The notes beneath the pieces were generated by a model. It saw only the letters and a list, made by a program, of their open reading frames with translations, ran no database searches and was not told the origin of the DNA. 14,243 bases of DNA, taken from assembly GCA_004295885.1 (NCBI GenBank), contig SEDG01000032.1:1-14243 (forward strand). The letters are read 5' to 3'. The position numbers were made by a program, and so were the translations under genes. This stretch comes from Pedobacter sp. (GTDB lineage Bacteria; Bacteroidota; Bacteroidia; Sphingobacteriales; Sphingobacteriaceae). This document shows, piece after piece, positions 1-8,500 of the stretch (position 1 is the first letter of the stretch; the number at the start of each line of letters is the position of its first letter).

Positions 1-990
1 AATTGTAGGTTCTACTATAATTTGTGGAAGTTTATCGTAAGGGTTTGTCTGTTTAATCATATCTAGGAAAAGTCTTACACACTCTTTGCCAATTAAATCT
101 GGATGTTGGTCTACTGTAGAAAGACTAGGGCTCACATAAGAAGAAAATACTTCGTTCGCAAAGCCCATTACGCCAATTAAGGGTGGTTCTAATCCACTTT
201 CTCTAAGCTTGCGAGCTACGCCCAAAGCAGTAAAATCATCCCCAGCAATGATTGCATCTGGCCTATTTTCATTTCTAAGTAGCTTGCTTACGCCGAACCT
301 TCCATCTTTGATAGAAAGACCGCCAAGAATAATATCCTCTTGGTAAATCGCCATATTATTCATCCTTAACGCTTGTTTGTAACCCTCTAATCGCTCGCCG
401 AAAATTTTAATTTTATGACTGGTGGTTACAAAAGCTATTCTTTTATATCCTCTTTCAATGAGATGGCTTGCCGCTAAAAAACCTGCCCTAAAATCGTTAA
501 TGGTAACAGTTGGCACTCTAAGACTATCATGTACTCTATCAAAAAGTATAAGCGGTTTATTCTGGTTAATCACATCCTGAAAATGCGAAACATCATCTGT
601 AGTTTCCAAGGCAAGCGATGCCATTATACCATCAACTTGTGTTTCTAACAGCGTATTTAATCCCTTAACTTCCTTAGCTCTAGATTCGCTCGACTGACAT
701 ACAATGATGCTATAACCGCTTTCTTTTAGCTCATCTTCTATACTATGGATAATGGAAGCAAAAAAATGAGCCTCAATGCTAGGTACAATTATCCCGATGA
801 TGAATGTTTTGCCAGATTTAAGTGCAGAAGCCAATTTATTAGGCCTATAATCAAGTTTGGCAGCCATATCAACAACTGTTTTTCGTGTGCTTTGGCTAGT
901 TCCTGGAAAATCTCGTAATGCCCTCGAAACGGTAGAAACAGTTATGCCTAACGCACTTGCAATATCGTATATGGTAGTTAGCTTTTTCAA
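1..990 (-). CDS. LacI-family transcriptional regulator, C-terminus cut by window edge
   Basis: This is a sugar-responsive repressor/activator of the LacI/GalR family. The frame stays open for 330 codons to the left edge without a stop, so perhaps only 10-15 residues are missing from a family length near 340. Residues 2-50 form the DNA-binding helix-turn-helix (TTIYDIASALGITVSTVSRAL, then the hinge-helix region RPNKLASALKSGK). Residues from about 60 form the periplasmic-binding-protein-like effector domain (IIGIIVPSIEAHFFASI, later PDAIIAGDDFTALGVA). No ATG is possible: in frame, a TAA lies six codons upstream of the TTG at 990-988, and TTG gives (M)KKLTTIYDIA, the usual family N-terminus. It starts 46 nt after the GH43 stop with no visible terminator, so co-transcription is plausible. 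Ligand is unknown; a xylan- or arabinan-derived sugar is inference from context. Confidence 0.93.
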   Translation of the reverse strand, partial: MKKLTTIYDIASALGITVSTVSRALRDFPGTSQSTRKTVVDMAAKLDYRPNKLASALKSGKTFIIGIIVPSIEAHFFASIIHSIEDELKESGYSIIVCQSSESRAKEVKGLNTLLETQVDGIMASLALETTDDVSHFQDVINQNKPLILFDRVHDSLRVPTVTINDFRAGFLAASHLIERGYKRIAFVTTSHKIKIFGERLEGYKQALRMNNMAIYQEDIILGGLSIKDGRFGVSKLLRNENRPDAIIAGDDFTALGVARKLRESGLEPPLIGVMGFANEVFSSYVSPSLSTVDQHPDLIGKECVRLFLDMIKQTNPYDKLPQIIVEPTI

Positions 991-1036
991 TTTCGATGAG
1001 GTTATTTAATGGTATTTCTGTTAATATGCTACGTCT

Positions 1037-2686
1037 TTATTTATTGTAGACGGCATCATTTCCGCTGTAATCTAGCCATTTGTACGAAGCCATATTTTGA
1101 GATGGTTCACCAGATGAAGTTGCGTACAAAGCGAAAAGTGAGCCTACAAATCCACCCGCAGTTTGCGTACTTAAGAACTTTCCATCAACTTTATCCTTTA
1201 ATAATTTCCATTTGCCAGAGTCTGAGAAATGAAAGCTATAGAATTCTCGTTGAGCTTGAATTTTAAACTGAACTTTCTTTCCAGTAATCGGCGCTTCAAT
1301 AATTAGATCCATTGTTTTAGATTTAGGATTGCCTTGATAAAGCTTTACAACTTGTTTGCCGTCCTTTATGGACTTGCAGATGTAGTAGAAATTGTATTCG
1401 CCTTGAAAAATCAGCATCCCAGCTTTTTCATTTGGTTTTTTCGCCTCAAATGTCATTTCTGTAGTTGCGGTGCTAGTTAAATGTTGTTGCCTCTTGCCAA
1501 TAAAGGCTGGGTTCCCCAAGCCCATACAAGTTTCAGGAAGCAACTTCATCGTTAATCCGTTTACCTTATCCAGCTTGTACCAACTTGTATCGTTTGTTCT
1601 TAAAAACAACAAAGATTGATCAATTTTATTTTCGAAAGAAGTCCTGTAAGCAAAATTTCCACTTTGTGGCGGTGCAGACTGCTTTACTTCCATAAACCCA
1701 GCACTAAAGTGATAAGGTATTTCTTTTTGGTCAGGATTGATAATTGGCCATCCGTCTTCCCATTTTACTGGTGCAATAAAGGTTTCCCTGCCCGTATTGT
1801 AATGATTGCCCTCGTACGGTCTCACTGCTAAGAAAACGGCATAGGTTTTACCATCTGGACCTTCTACCAATTCGGCGTGGCCAGCGGAGGTAATTGGATC
1901 TTTGCGATTTGGATCAAGGTCTCTTTGTGTTAATATCGGATTTTTCTCATAAGGTACGTATGGGCCAGTTGCATTTTTACTTCTCAAGATTACTTGTGAA
2001 TGATTTACGGAAGTTCCTCCCTCTGCGGCGCAGAGATAATACCAGTCGCCACGCCTAAAAATATGCGGTCCTTCAATCCAAACTGGCTTTTTACTGATGT
2101 CTACACCACCATTTACCAATTGGATTTCATCGCCAATAACATTCAGATTTATTGGATCAAATTCAAATGTACGTATAGTACGATGCCCTGGATAGAGCGA
2201 CTTATTTGCAGGAGGATCGCTATTGTAGACGATGTAAGCTTTGTCTTGATCAAAGAACAAGGAAGGATCAATACCTCTCACTTTTGGAAGCCACACTGGA
2301 TTACTCCAGGGGCCAGCTGGATTTTTTGCTGTCATCACAAAATTTCCATTCTTATCGATATTGGTACAAGTCATGTAATAGGTACCCTTGAAGAAATTAA
2401 TTGATGGAGCAAAAAGACCCCTTGAGGTCCTGTCGCCAAAAAATGTCATTTGAGATGGTCTATCGATAACATTACCAATCTGTTTCCAATTTTTTAAATC
2501 CTTGCTGTGAAACACTGGAACACCAGGAAAATAAGCAAATGTTGAGTTTACCAGATAGTAATCGTCGCCAACTTTGGTCACGCTGGGATCTGGATAAAAT
2601 CCAGACATAATTGGATTGGTGAATTTAATTTGTGCCTGACATAAGCCTGCATACAGGCCAATCAAAATCAAGATAATTTTTTTCAT
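1037..2686 (-). CDS. Secreted GH43 glycosidase (beta-xylosidase / alpha-L-arabinofuranosidase type)
   Basis: This 549-residue enzyme should hydrolyse terminal xylosyl or arabinofuranosyl units from xylan-type oligosaccharides, probably in the periplasm. A signal peptide covers residues 1-18 (MKKIILILIGLYAGLCQA, cleavage before Q19). The five-bladed GH43 propeller spans about 23-325. The expected catalytic residues are visible: Asp33 in YPDPS (general base), Asp140 in GIDPSLF (pKa modulator) and Glu205 in WIEGPHIF (general acid), with the conserved His in SAGHAELVEG near residue 270. Residues from about 340 to 545 fit the concanavalin A-like beta-sandwich found at the C-terminus of many beta-xylosidase-type GH43 proteins. 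It lies 37 nt after the GH3 gene, so the two are probably one operon. GH43 mixes xylosidases, arabinofuranosidases and bifunctional enzymes, so exact specificity cannot be fixed from sequence alone. Confidence 0.93.
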   Translation of the reverse strand: MKKIILILIGLYAGLCQAQIKFTNPIMSGFYPDPSVTKVGDDYYLVNSTFAYFPGVPVFHSKDLKNWKQIGNVIDRPSQMTFFGDRTSRGLFAPSINFFKGTYYMTCTNIDKNGNFVMTAKNPAGPWSNPVWLPKVRGIDPSLFFDQDKAYIVYNSDPPANKSLYPGHRTIRTFEFDPINLNVIGDEIQLVNGGVDISKKPVWIEGPHIFRRGDWYYLCAAEGGTSVNHSQVILRSKNATGPYVPYEKNPILTQRDLDPNRKDPITSAGHAELVEGPDGKTYAVFLAVRPYEGNHYNTGRETFIAPVKWEDGWPIINPDQKEIPYHFSAGFMEVKQSAPPQSGNFAYRTSFENKIDQSLLFLRTNDTSWYKLDKVNGLTMKLLPETCMGLGNPAFIGKRQQHLTSTATTEMTFEAKKPNEKAGMLIFQGEYNFYYICKSIKDGKQVVKLYQGNPKSKTMDLIIEAPITGKKVQFKIQAQREFYSFHFSDSGKWKLLKDKVDGKFLSTQTAGGFVGSLFALYATSSGEPSQNMASYKWLDYSGNDAVYNK

Positions 2687-2723
2687 ATATTATTTTATGG
2701 GATAATTGTGCCCATCATTTGTG

Positions 2724-5339
2724 TTAAAGTATAGTTATGTTTTTTTTAAGCAGGTTACCAGAAGTTGGGTTCAATTCATCAGGCTGTGAGCCACCAGCAC
2801 TGATCATTAGTTTACCTTTTATAAGCTGAGCAACTCCATCCTCTTTGATGAATGAAAGTTCTCTTGGCGAAAGGCTAAACTTTAGAACCTTACGTTCTCC
2901 AGGTTTAAGCACAATCCTTTCAAAGCCTTTTAATGCTTTTATGGGTGATTTAACCGCTGAGTTCGGATTGCTGATATAAAGTTGAACAACTTCCTCGCCA
3001 ATAACCTTACTGGTATTGGTTATGGTTACGCTTAAGTTTAGCGTGGTTCCACCTTTAATTTGAGCTGGCATTAGCAATTGCTCGTACTTAAAAGAACTAT
3101 AACTTAGCCCATATCCAAATCCGTAAAGCGGTTTGCCAGAGAAGTATCTGTACGTTCTACCCTTCATCGAATAGTCTGAAAAATTGGGTAAATCTGAATC
3201 GCTAGCATAAAAGGTAACAGGTAGCCTTCCTGCAGGATTATAGTCTCCAAAAAGTACATCAGCAACTGCAGCACCAGCAGATTGACCTCCATACCAGCAA
3301 TTAACTATGGCAGGAATATTTTCAGCTTCCCATGGAATTGCAATTGCACTTCCTGTCATCATTACAAAAACGACAGGTTTTCCAGTAGCATGCAAGGCTT
3401 TCATTAAATCCGTTTGCACTTTTGGCAGCATGATAGAAGTTCTATCGCCGCCGCTAAAGGCAGGGAAGTTGACTTTCATTTCTTCGCCCTCAAGCTGGGG
3501 CGAAATACCACCAACATAAACGATGGCATCGGCATCCTTGATTCTTTCTGCAAGGCTTATGAAGTTGGTTTTTTGATAATTTCCAGCACTTAATCTAATA
3601 TTTGCTTTACCATCGCCTTGCCAATATTCTAATACAATTTGGTAAGATTTTCCTTTTTCTGCTAACAATTTATATTGTTGTGCGCCCCATCTATTTCTTG
3701 TCCAAGCATTAATCACTTCCTTGCCATCAACTTTGAAACGGTACCCGTCATCACCCTCAATTTCAAAAGTAACGGCACCATCAGCATCTGCTAAATAGTT
3801 AGTCGTATATCTTGCTGAAAAATTTCTGGCAACTATGCCCTCGGCCACTTGTTGACCTTCTTGCCAAGCATGATCTAAACGCTGTTCTTGCCTTGAAACA
3901 GGATTACCTGTCAGTTCTTTATTTGCAAAATATTCTGCGTTAAAGCCTTGTTTTCCATCAGCGCTGCACTGATTAGAATAGTTTCTATAAGCTAAAAGGG
4001 TATCATTAGTAAAGTTGATTGCTTTTTCATAAACCACATTGGCATTGGGCAATTTCTCCTTAATCCCTTGAAGAACCGTTTTAAGTACTGAGGGTGTACC
4101 ATTGTAATTACCTAAAATAGCAATTGGATTATCGGCATTTGGCCCTAAAACCACTATTTTTTTAGCCGACTTGCTTAAAGGTAAAGTGTTGTTTTTATTC
4201 TTGAGCATTACGATTGATTGCCTAGCCATCTTCAAGGCATGCGCTTTGTGCTCCTCACTTTCAAGTACTGAAGATGGGGTTTGCGCATACTTAACCATTT
4301 CCTTTGGATCAAACATACCCAGCTTAAACCTTGTCATGAAAAGGCGTTTTACAGAAATATCAATTTGTGATTCAAGCAATTTTCCCTCTTTAACCGCTTT
4401 CACGAGAGATTTGTAGGCATCAGTACCACATTCTACGTCTGTTCCATGCAAAACCGCATCTGCAGAGGCTGATGCAGCATCTGTATGTGTTTTGTGGTTC
4501 TTAAAAAAGTCATCTATTCCCCAACAATCTGAGGTAACATAGCCGGGAAAGTTCCATTGTTTTCGAAGGATATCGACCATTAAAAGATCGCTACCACAAC
4601 AAGGTTGAGTTTGGAAGGCATTATAAGCACACATTACTCCTTCAACCTTAGTATCTACTACCAATTTTCTAAAAGCAGGCAAGTAGGTATCCCATAAATC
4701 GTATTTGCTAACTTCAGCGTTAAACACATGCCTATCGGGTTCTGGTCCACTGTGTACGGCATAATGTTTAGCACAAGCTGCAGCTTTTAGATATTTAGGA
4801 TCATCACCCTGTAAACCCTTTACAAAAGAAGCGCCCATTACGGAGGTCAAGAAAGGATCTTCGCCATAGGTTTCTTGTCCGCGACCCCATCTTGGATCTC
4901 TAAATATGTTGATGTTTGGTGTCCAGTAGGTAAGGCCGACGTAACGGTCTCCACCACGCCCCAGTTCTACGGCTTTGTTATTGATGGCTCGTCCTTCCAA
5001 CGCAGAATAATCGGCCATTTTAAATAACGATTCTTTATCGAAAGTTGCAGCCATACCAATTGCTTGAGGATATACAGTCACCTTAAAAGGGGTTCTTGCC
5101 ACGCCATGTAACACTTCATTCCACCAATCATAAGCGGGAATTTCCAATCGTGGAATAGCGGGTGCGGCATTAAGCATTTGACCCACTTTTTCTTCCAAAG
5201 TCATTCTAGCAACAAGGTCATCTACCCTTGTTTTGAAATCGAGTTTAGGGTTTTGAAAAGGGAATTTATAAGTCTGCGCAATTACTGATAAAGGAAGGGC
5301 AAGGAATAGACAGAGCGATATTTTGAGTTTGAATTTCAT
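2724..5339 (-). CDS. Secreted GH3 glycosidase with PA14 insert (beta-xylosidase / beta-glucosidase type)
   Basis: An 871-residue exo-acting glycosidase releasing terminal beta-linked xylose or glucose. Numbered from the ATG at 5339-5337, residues 1-21 are a signal peptide (MKFKLKISLCLFLALPLSV...). The GH3 TIM-barrel domain covers about 30-345, with the GRG-QETYGEDP segment, AKHYA (Lys191-His192) and the nucleophile Asp271 in YVTSDCWG. The second alpha/beta domain starts near 375. A PA14-like insert lies at about 465-595 (FNAEYFANKELTG ... FEIEGDDGYRFKVDGK). The acid/base glutamate is probably in the SPQLEGEEM segment at 617-620. A fibronectin III-like domain (EEVVQLYISNP ... LKPGERKVLKFSL) ends the protein. 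An in-frame TTG at 5345 gives a longer form, but the ATG two codons later gives a cleaner signal peptide. The Cys-rich AYN-FQTQPCCGS segment and WWNEVLHGVAR resemble bacterial and plant beta-xylosidase members of GH3; glucosidase activity remains possible. Confidence 0.94.
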   Translation of the reverse strand: MKFKLKISLCLFLALPLSVIAQTYKFPFQNPKLDFKTRVDDLVARMTLEEKVGQMLNAAPAIPRLEIPAYDWWNEVLHGVARTPFKVTVYPQAIGMAATFDKESLFKMADYSALEGRAINNKAVELGRGGDRYVGLTYWTPNINIFRDPRWGRGQETYGEDPFLTSVMGASFVKGLQGDDPKYLKAAACAKHYAVHSGPEPDRHVFNAEVSKYDLWDTYLPAFRKLVVDTKVEGVMCAYNAFQTQPCCGSDLLMVDILRKQWNFPGYVTSDCWGIDDFFKNHKTHTDAASASADAVLHGTDVECGTDAYKSLVKAVKEGKLLESQIDISVKRLFMTRFKLGMFDPKEMVKYAQTPSSVLESEEHKAHALKMARQSIVMLKNKNNTLPLSKSAKKIVVLGPNADNPIAILGNYNGTPSVLKTVLQGIKEKLPNANVVYEKAINFTNDTLLAYRNYSNQCSADGKQGFNAEYFANKELTGNPVSRQEQRLDHAWQEGQQVAEGIVARNFSARYTTNYLADADGAVTFEIEGDDGYRFKVDGKEVINAWTRNRWGAQQYKLLAEKGKSYQIVLEYWQGDGKANIRLSAGNYQKTNFISLAERIKDADAIVYVGGISPQLEGEEMKVNFPAFSGGDRTSIMLPKVQTDLMKALHATGKPVVFVMMTGSAIAIPWEAENIPAIVNCWYGGQSAGAAVADVLFGDYNPAGRLPVTFYASDSDLPNFSDYSMKGRTYRYFSGKPLYGFGYGLSYSSFKYEQLLMPAQIKGGTTLNLSVTITNTSKVIGEEVVQLYISNPNSAVKSPIKALKGFERIVLKPGERKVLKFSLSPRELSFIKEDGVAQLIKGKLMISAGGSQPDELNPTSGNLLKKNITIL

Positions 5340-5432
5340 TTCCAATTGATTTATTTGTCAGTGAATGGGTTTTACCTAGCGGGAATTATGCGTAGCTGCC
5401 AAAATTGATTGCCTGCTTTAATAGTATCTGCC

Positions 5433-5447
5433 AAACAAATTGTAGGA
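5433..5447 (+). promoter_or_regulatory. Candidate operator motif, copy 1 (AAACA-AA-TTGTAGG)
   Basis: The sequence AAACAAATTGTAGGA lies between the GH3 start and the HTCS end, about 95-110 bp upstream of the GH3 ATG. It shares AAACA plus TTGTAGG with both arms of the inverted repeat at 5537-5570; only 0-2 bases between the halves differ. Three related copies in 236 non-coding bases suggest a binding site, possibly for the AraC output domain of the neighbouring HTCS. That link is inference. Confidence 0.35.
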
Positions 5448-5465
5448 AGGTTATGGGAGTGGTTC

Positions 5466-5475
5466 ATACATGTAT
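5466..5475. repeat. 10-bp perfect palindrome ATACATGTAT
   Basis: A perfect 10-bp palindrome sits about 12-20 bp downstream, on the minus strand, of the promoter-like TAGATTTG box of the GH3-GH43 operon. That position, around or just after a possible transcript start, would suit a repressor operator. It lacks the central CG typical of LacI operators, and a 10-mer of this AT content may occur by chance. Confidence 0.25.
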
Positions 5476-5486
5476 TTGATTTAGCC

Positions 5487-5494
5487 CAAATCTA
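5487..5494 (-). promoter_or_regulatory. Possible Bacteroidota -7 box for the GH3-GH43 operon
   Basis: On the minus strand, bases 5494-5487 read TAGATTTG, an exact match to the TAnnTTTG -7 consensus of the main Bacteroidota sigma factor. It would give a leader of about 140 nt before the GH3 ATG. I see no TTG at the expected -33 spacing, so the promoter is incomplete or depends on an activator, which would fit control by the HTCS. Confidence 0.35.
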
Positions 5495-5536
5495 AATGAA
5501 GCTTGATAAATTGAATAGGCGATTTGTTCAAGAATG

Positions 5537-5570
5537 ACCTACAAATGTTTAGCCGCCAAACATTGTAGGT
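5537..5570. repeat. Inverted repeat / hairpin after the HTCS stop codon
   Basis: The left arm ACCTACAAATGTTT (5537-5550) and right arm AAACATTGTAGGT (5558-5570) pair over 13 bp with one bulged base around a 7-nt loop (AGCCGCC). It begins 5 nt after the HTCS stop codon. A terminator role is possible, but on the minus strand the hairpin is followed by CATTCTTGAAC rather than a T-run. Each arm is also a copy of the AAACA-TTGTAGG motif seen at 5433-5447, so it may instead be a dyad operator for the downstream GH3 operon. Both readings are inference; the repeat itself is plain in the sequence. Confidence 0.6.
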
Positions 5571-5575
5571 TATTG

Positions 5576-8500
5576 TTACAAATGATCTTTTTTATCCTTG
5601 CGCTTTGCATTTATATATTCTGAGGGAAGCATATTAAATTGAGCCTTAAAAAGTCTGGAGAAATAACTCGGCGTTCCAAAACCCGTCATATAGGCAATTT
5701 GTGCAACATTGTAATCACTTTTCTCCAGTAGCTCTACTGCTCTTTCTAATTTAACCGATCGGATGTATTCGATTGGCGTGAGACCCGTTATTTCAAGTAG
5801 TTTGTGGTATAAAGAACCTCTACTCATCCCAACATGCTTACTTAATTCTTCTACAGATAATTCTGGATTATTTAACTTCTCGTCTATGTATTTTACGATT
5901 TTACTCAACAATTTTACTTCGCTTGATTCGATTTCTATTTCTTTGGATTCAACTTTTACCTGCTTTGAATAAGCGTTTTTTACCGATCGATTAAAAAGCA
6001 ACAAATTCTCAATCTTTGCTTGTAGTATATCAAAATTAAACGGTTTGGTTAAGTAGTCGTTGGCGCCAGATTTCAAGCCTATTATCTGGTCTTCTTCGCC
6101 ACTTATGGCAGTAAGTAATATAACTGGAATATGGCTGGTCCTTTTATCGGCTTTAATTTTCTGGCTAAGCTCAATACCGTTCATTTCTGGCATACTGATA
6201 TCACTTACCACTAATTGAGGATGTCCAGAAAGTGTTTTTTGCCATCCTTCTTTCCCGTTTGATGCTTCGATAATTTGGTAATAAGGCTGTAGACTATCCC
6301 TGAGATGGAACCTAAACTCTTCATTATCTTCTACCAAAAGAATTGTAGCAATTTTTCCATCGGCAACTGCCGAAGTCTGCTCTACTTCCGATTGGAGATC
6401 AGCCAAATGTTCGCTGTTTTCGTCTTCTGTTATTGCCTCTTGTTCTATGATTTCTACTGGTAAGGAAACCAAAAAAGTAGACCCTTTGCCCAGTTCACTT
6501 TCCAAGGTGATTTCACCGCTATGTAATTCTATAAATTCTTTAACGATTGATAATCCAATTCCACTTCCTTGATTTAGAATTGAGCTTACGTTATTGCCCA
6601 TGAAAAAACGATCGAAGACCTTAACCTTACTTTCTGGCGCTATGCCTATTCCTGTATCCGAAACAGCGATATCAAATATAGGTTTAGGTTGGCTCGGTAT
6701 AATTTGCAATGACATCCTTAAACTGACCGTCCCACCTTCTGGCGTAAATTTGAAAGCATTGGAGAGCAGGTTGAAAATGATTCGCTCCATCTTATCCTGA
6801 TCGAAATAAGTTTGTAAACTTGGCGCATCACTACTCACTTGGAGTGAAATTTTCTTCCGTTCTGAAAGATCTTGAAAAGCTTCTGCTGCTTCCTTAACAA
6901 AGAGGATTAAATCGCCTTGGCTCAAGTTCAGTTTAAGCTCTTGTTCTTCCATTTTTCTAAAATCCAATAATTGGTTAACAAGGTTTAACAATCTACGAGC
7001 ATTTCTCTTGATCATTTTTACCTGACTAGAAACATATTGATCTTGTTTTGCCGAAAGCAATTTATCTACAGGCGCTAATATGAGCGAGATGGGTGTTCTA
7101 AATTCATGGCTTAGGTTGGTGAGGAACTTTATTTTTTGTATGTCTAATGTATGAGCTCGTTCGGCTTCTCTCTGTTGCTGAAGTATTTTCTGTTGGATAT
7201 TAATTTGCTCTTGTTCTAGCGCCAATTGACGTTTTATTCGTTGAATTCCTCTTCGCCTGATGGTAAACAATATGGCTCCAATTGCAATGACGTAAAAGAC
7301 ATAGGCATAAACCGTACGCCATAGCGGCGGTTGTACATAAACCGAAATTGAGGTAATTTGATTGCTCCAAGAACCATCATTATTACTTGCTCTTACCTGA
7401 AAAGTGTAATTGCCTGGATCTAGATTGGTATAATAGGCTGTTTTTTCCCTATCTACATAATTCCATTTACTTTCAAGACCAACAAGGCGGTAAGAGTAAT
7501 TATTTTGTTCGGGGGCGGTATAGTTTAAGGCAGTATAGCTAATGGAAAAATTCTGACCATAGTTTAAGTGGATTTTTTTCGCAAAGCCAATTTGCTCTTT
7601 AATGGGCGATTTTTCACTTGGAAGCACTATAATATTAGCCACCTTTAGCTCGGTAAGCAAAACGCTGGGAGCAGCTTTTGTTCCTGGTAAATCTGTTGGA
7701 TAAAAGTAATTGAAGCCCTCTTGTCCACCAAAATAAAGTTCTCCTTCTGAGGTAGTAATCCCAGAGCCAAGCACAAACGGGCTATCTTGCAAACCATTAG
7801 GTCGACCAAAGTTTTTAATTTTCTTGGTTTTAGGGTTTAGACTGCTAATTCCCCTATCTGTACTGAACCAAATCACACCAGCTTTATCCTCGAGTATCTT
7901 ATAAACGATTGGGCTCGGCAGTCCGTTAGATTCGTTAAAATTGGTAAACTTACCCGTTCTCGAATCAAAAAGATCTAAACCTCCACCATCAGTACCTGCC
8001 CACAAATTGCCTTTGCTGTCATGTAATAGACTCAGCACAACATCATTAGAGAGCCCGCTATTTGCTTTATTATACAGTTTAAATTTTCCTGTTTTATAAT
8101 GATAAACCGCTATGCCAGTTCCGTTAGAAGCCAACCAAATATCTCCGTTTGCATCCTCAGAAATGGCACGCATATACCCATTGCTTGGCAATAACATTGG
8201 AGGGATAAGATAGGTTCCGTAACGCGTAAAAAGATTGGTCGTTGGGTTATATACATTAACACCATTACCATTTGTACCAATCCAGATCATTCCTCTGCTG
8301 TCCTCTTTAACAAAGAAAATATCATTTTGGCTTAAATCATTGGCCAAAGGGCCAGCCAGAAATTGTTTAAAGCTCTTGGTTAAAACATTATAAGAAAATA
8401 GCCCATCCTGATAAGTTCCTATCCACAAAAAACCACGAGCGTCTAATTCAAGTGCAAGTATAGCAAGGGGATTTCCCGATTTATCAATTTTGCTCTTCAA

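Noticed and set aside
2630..2686. Possible lipoprotein signal in the GH43 N-terminus (Cys16)
   Set aside because: The residue before the Cys is Leu in AGLC, which does not fit the lipobox preference for Gly, Ala or Ser; a normal signal peptidase I site after QA at residue 18 is more likely.
5340..5345. TTG at 5345 as the GH3 start
   Set aside because: An ATG only two codons later gives a typical basic signal-peptide start (MKFKLK); nothing in the sequence favours the TTG.
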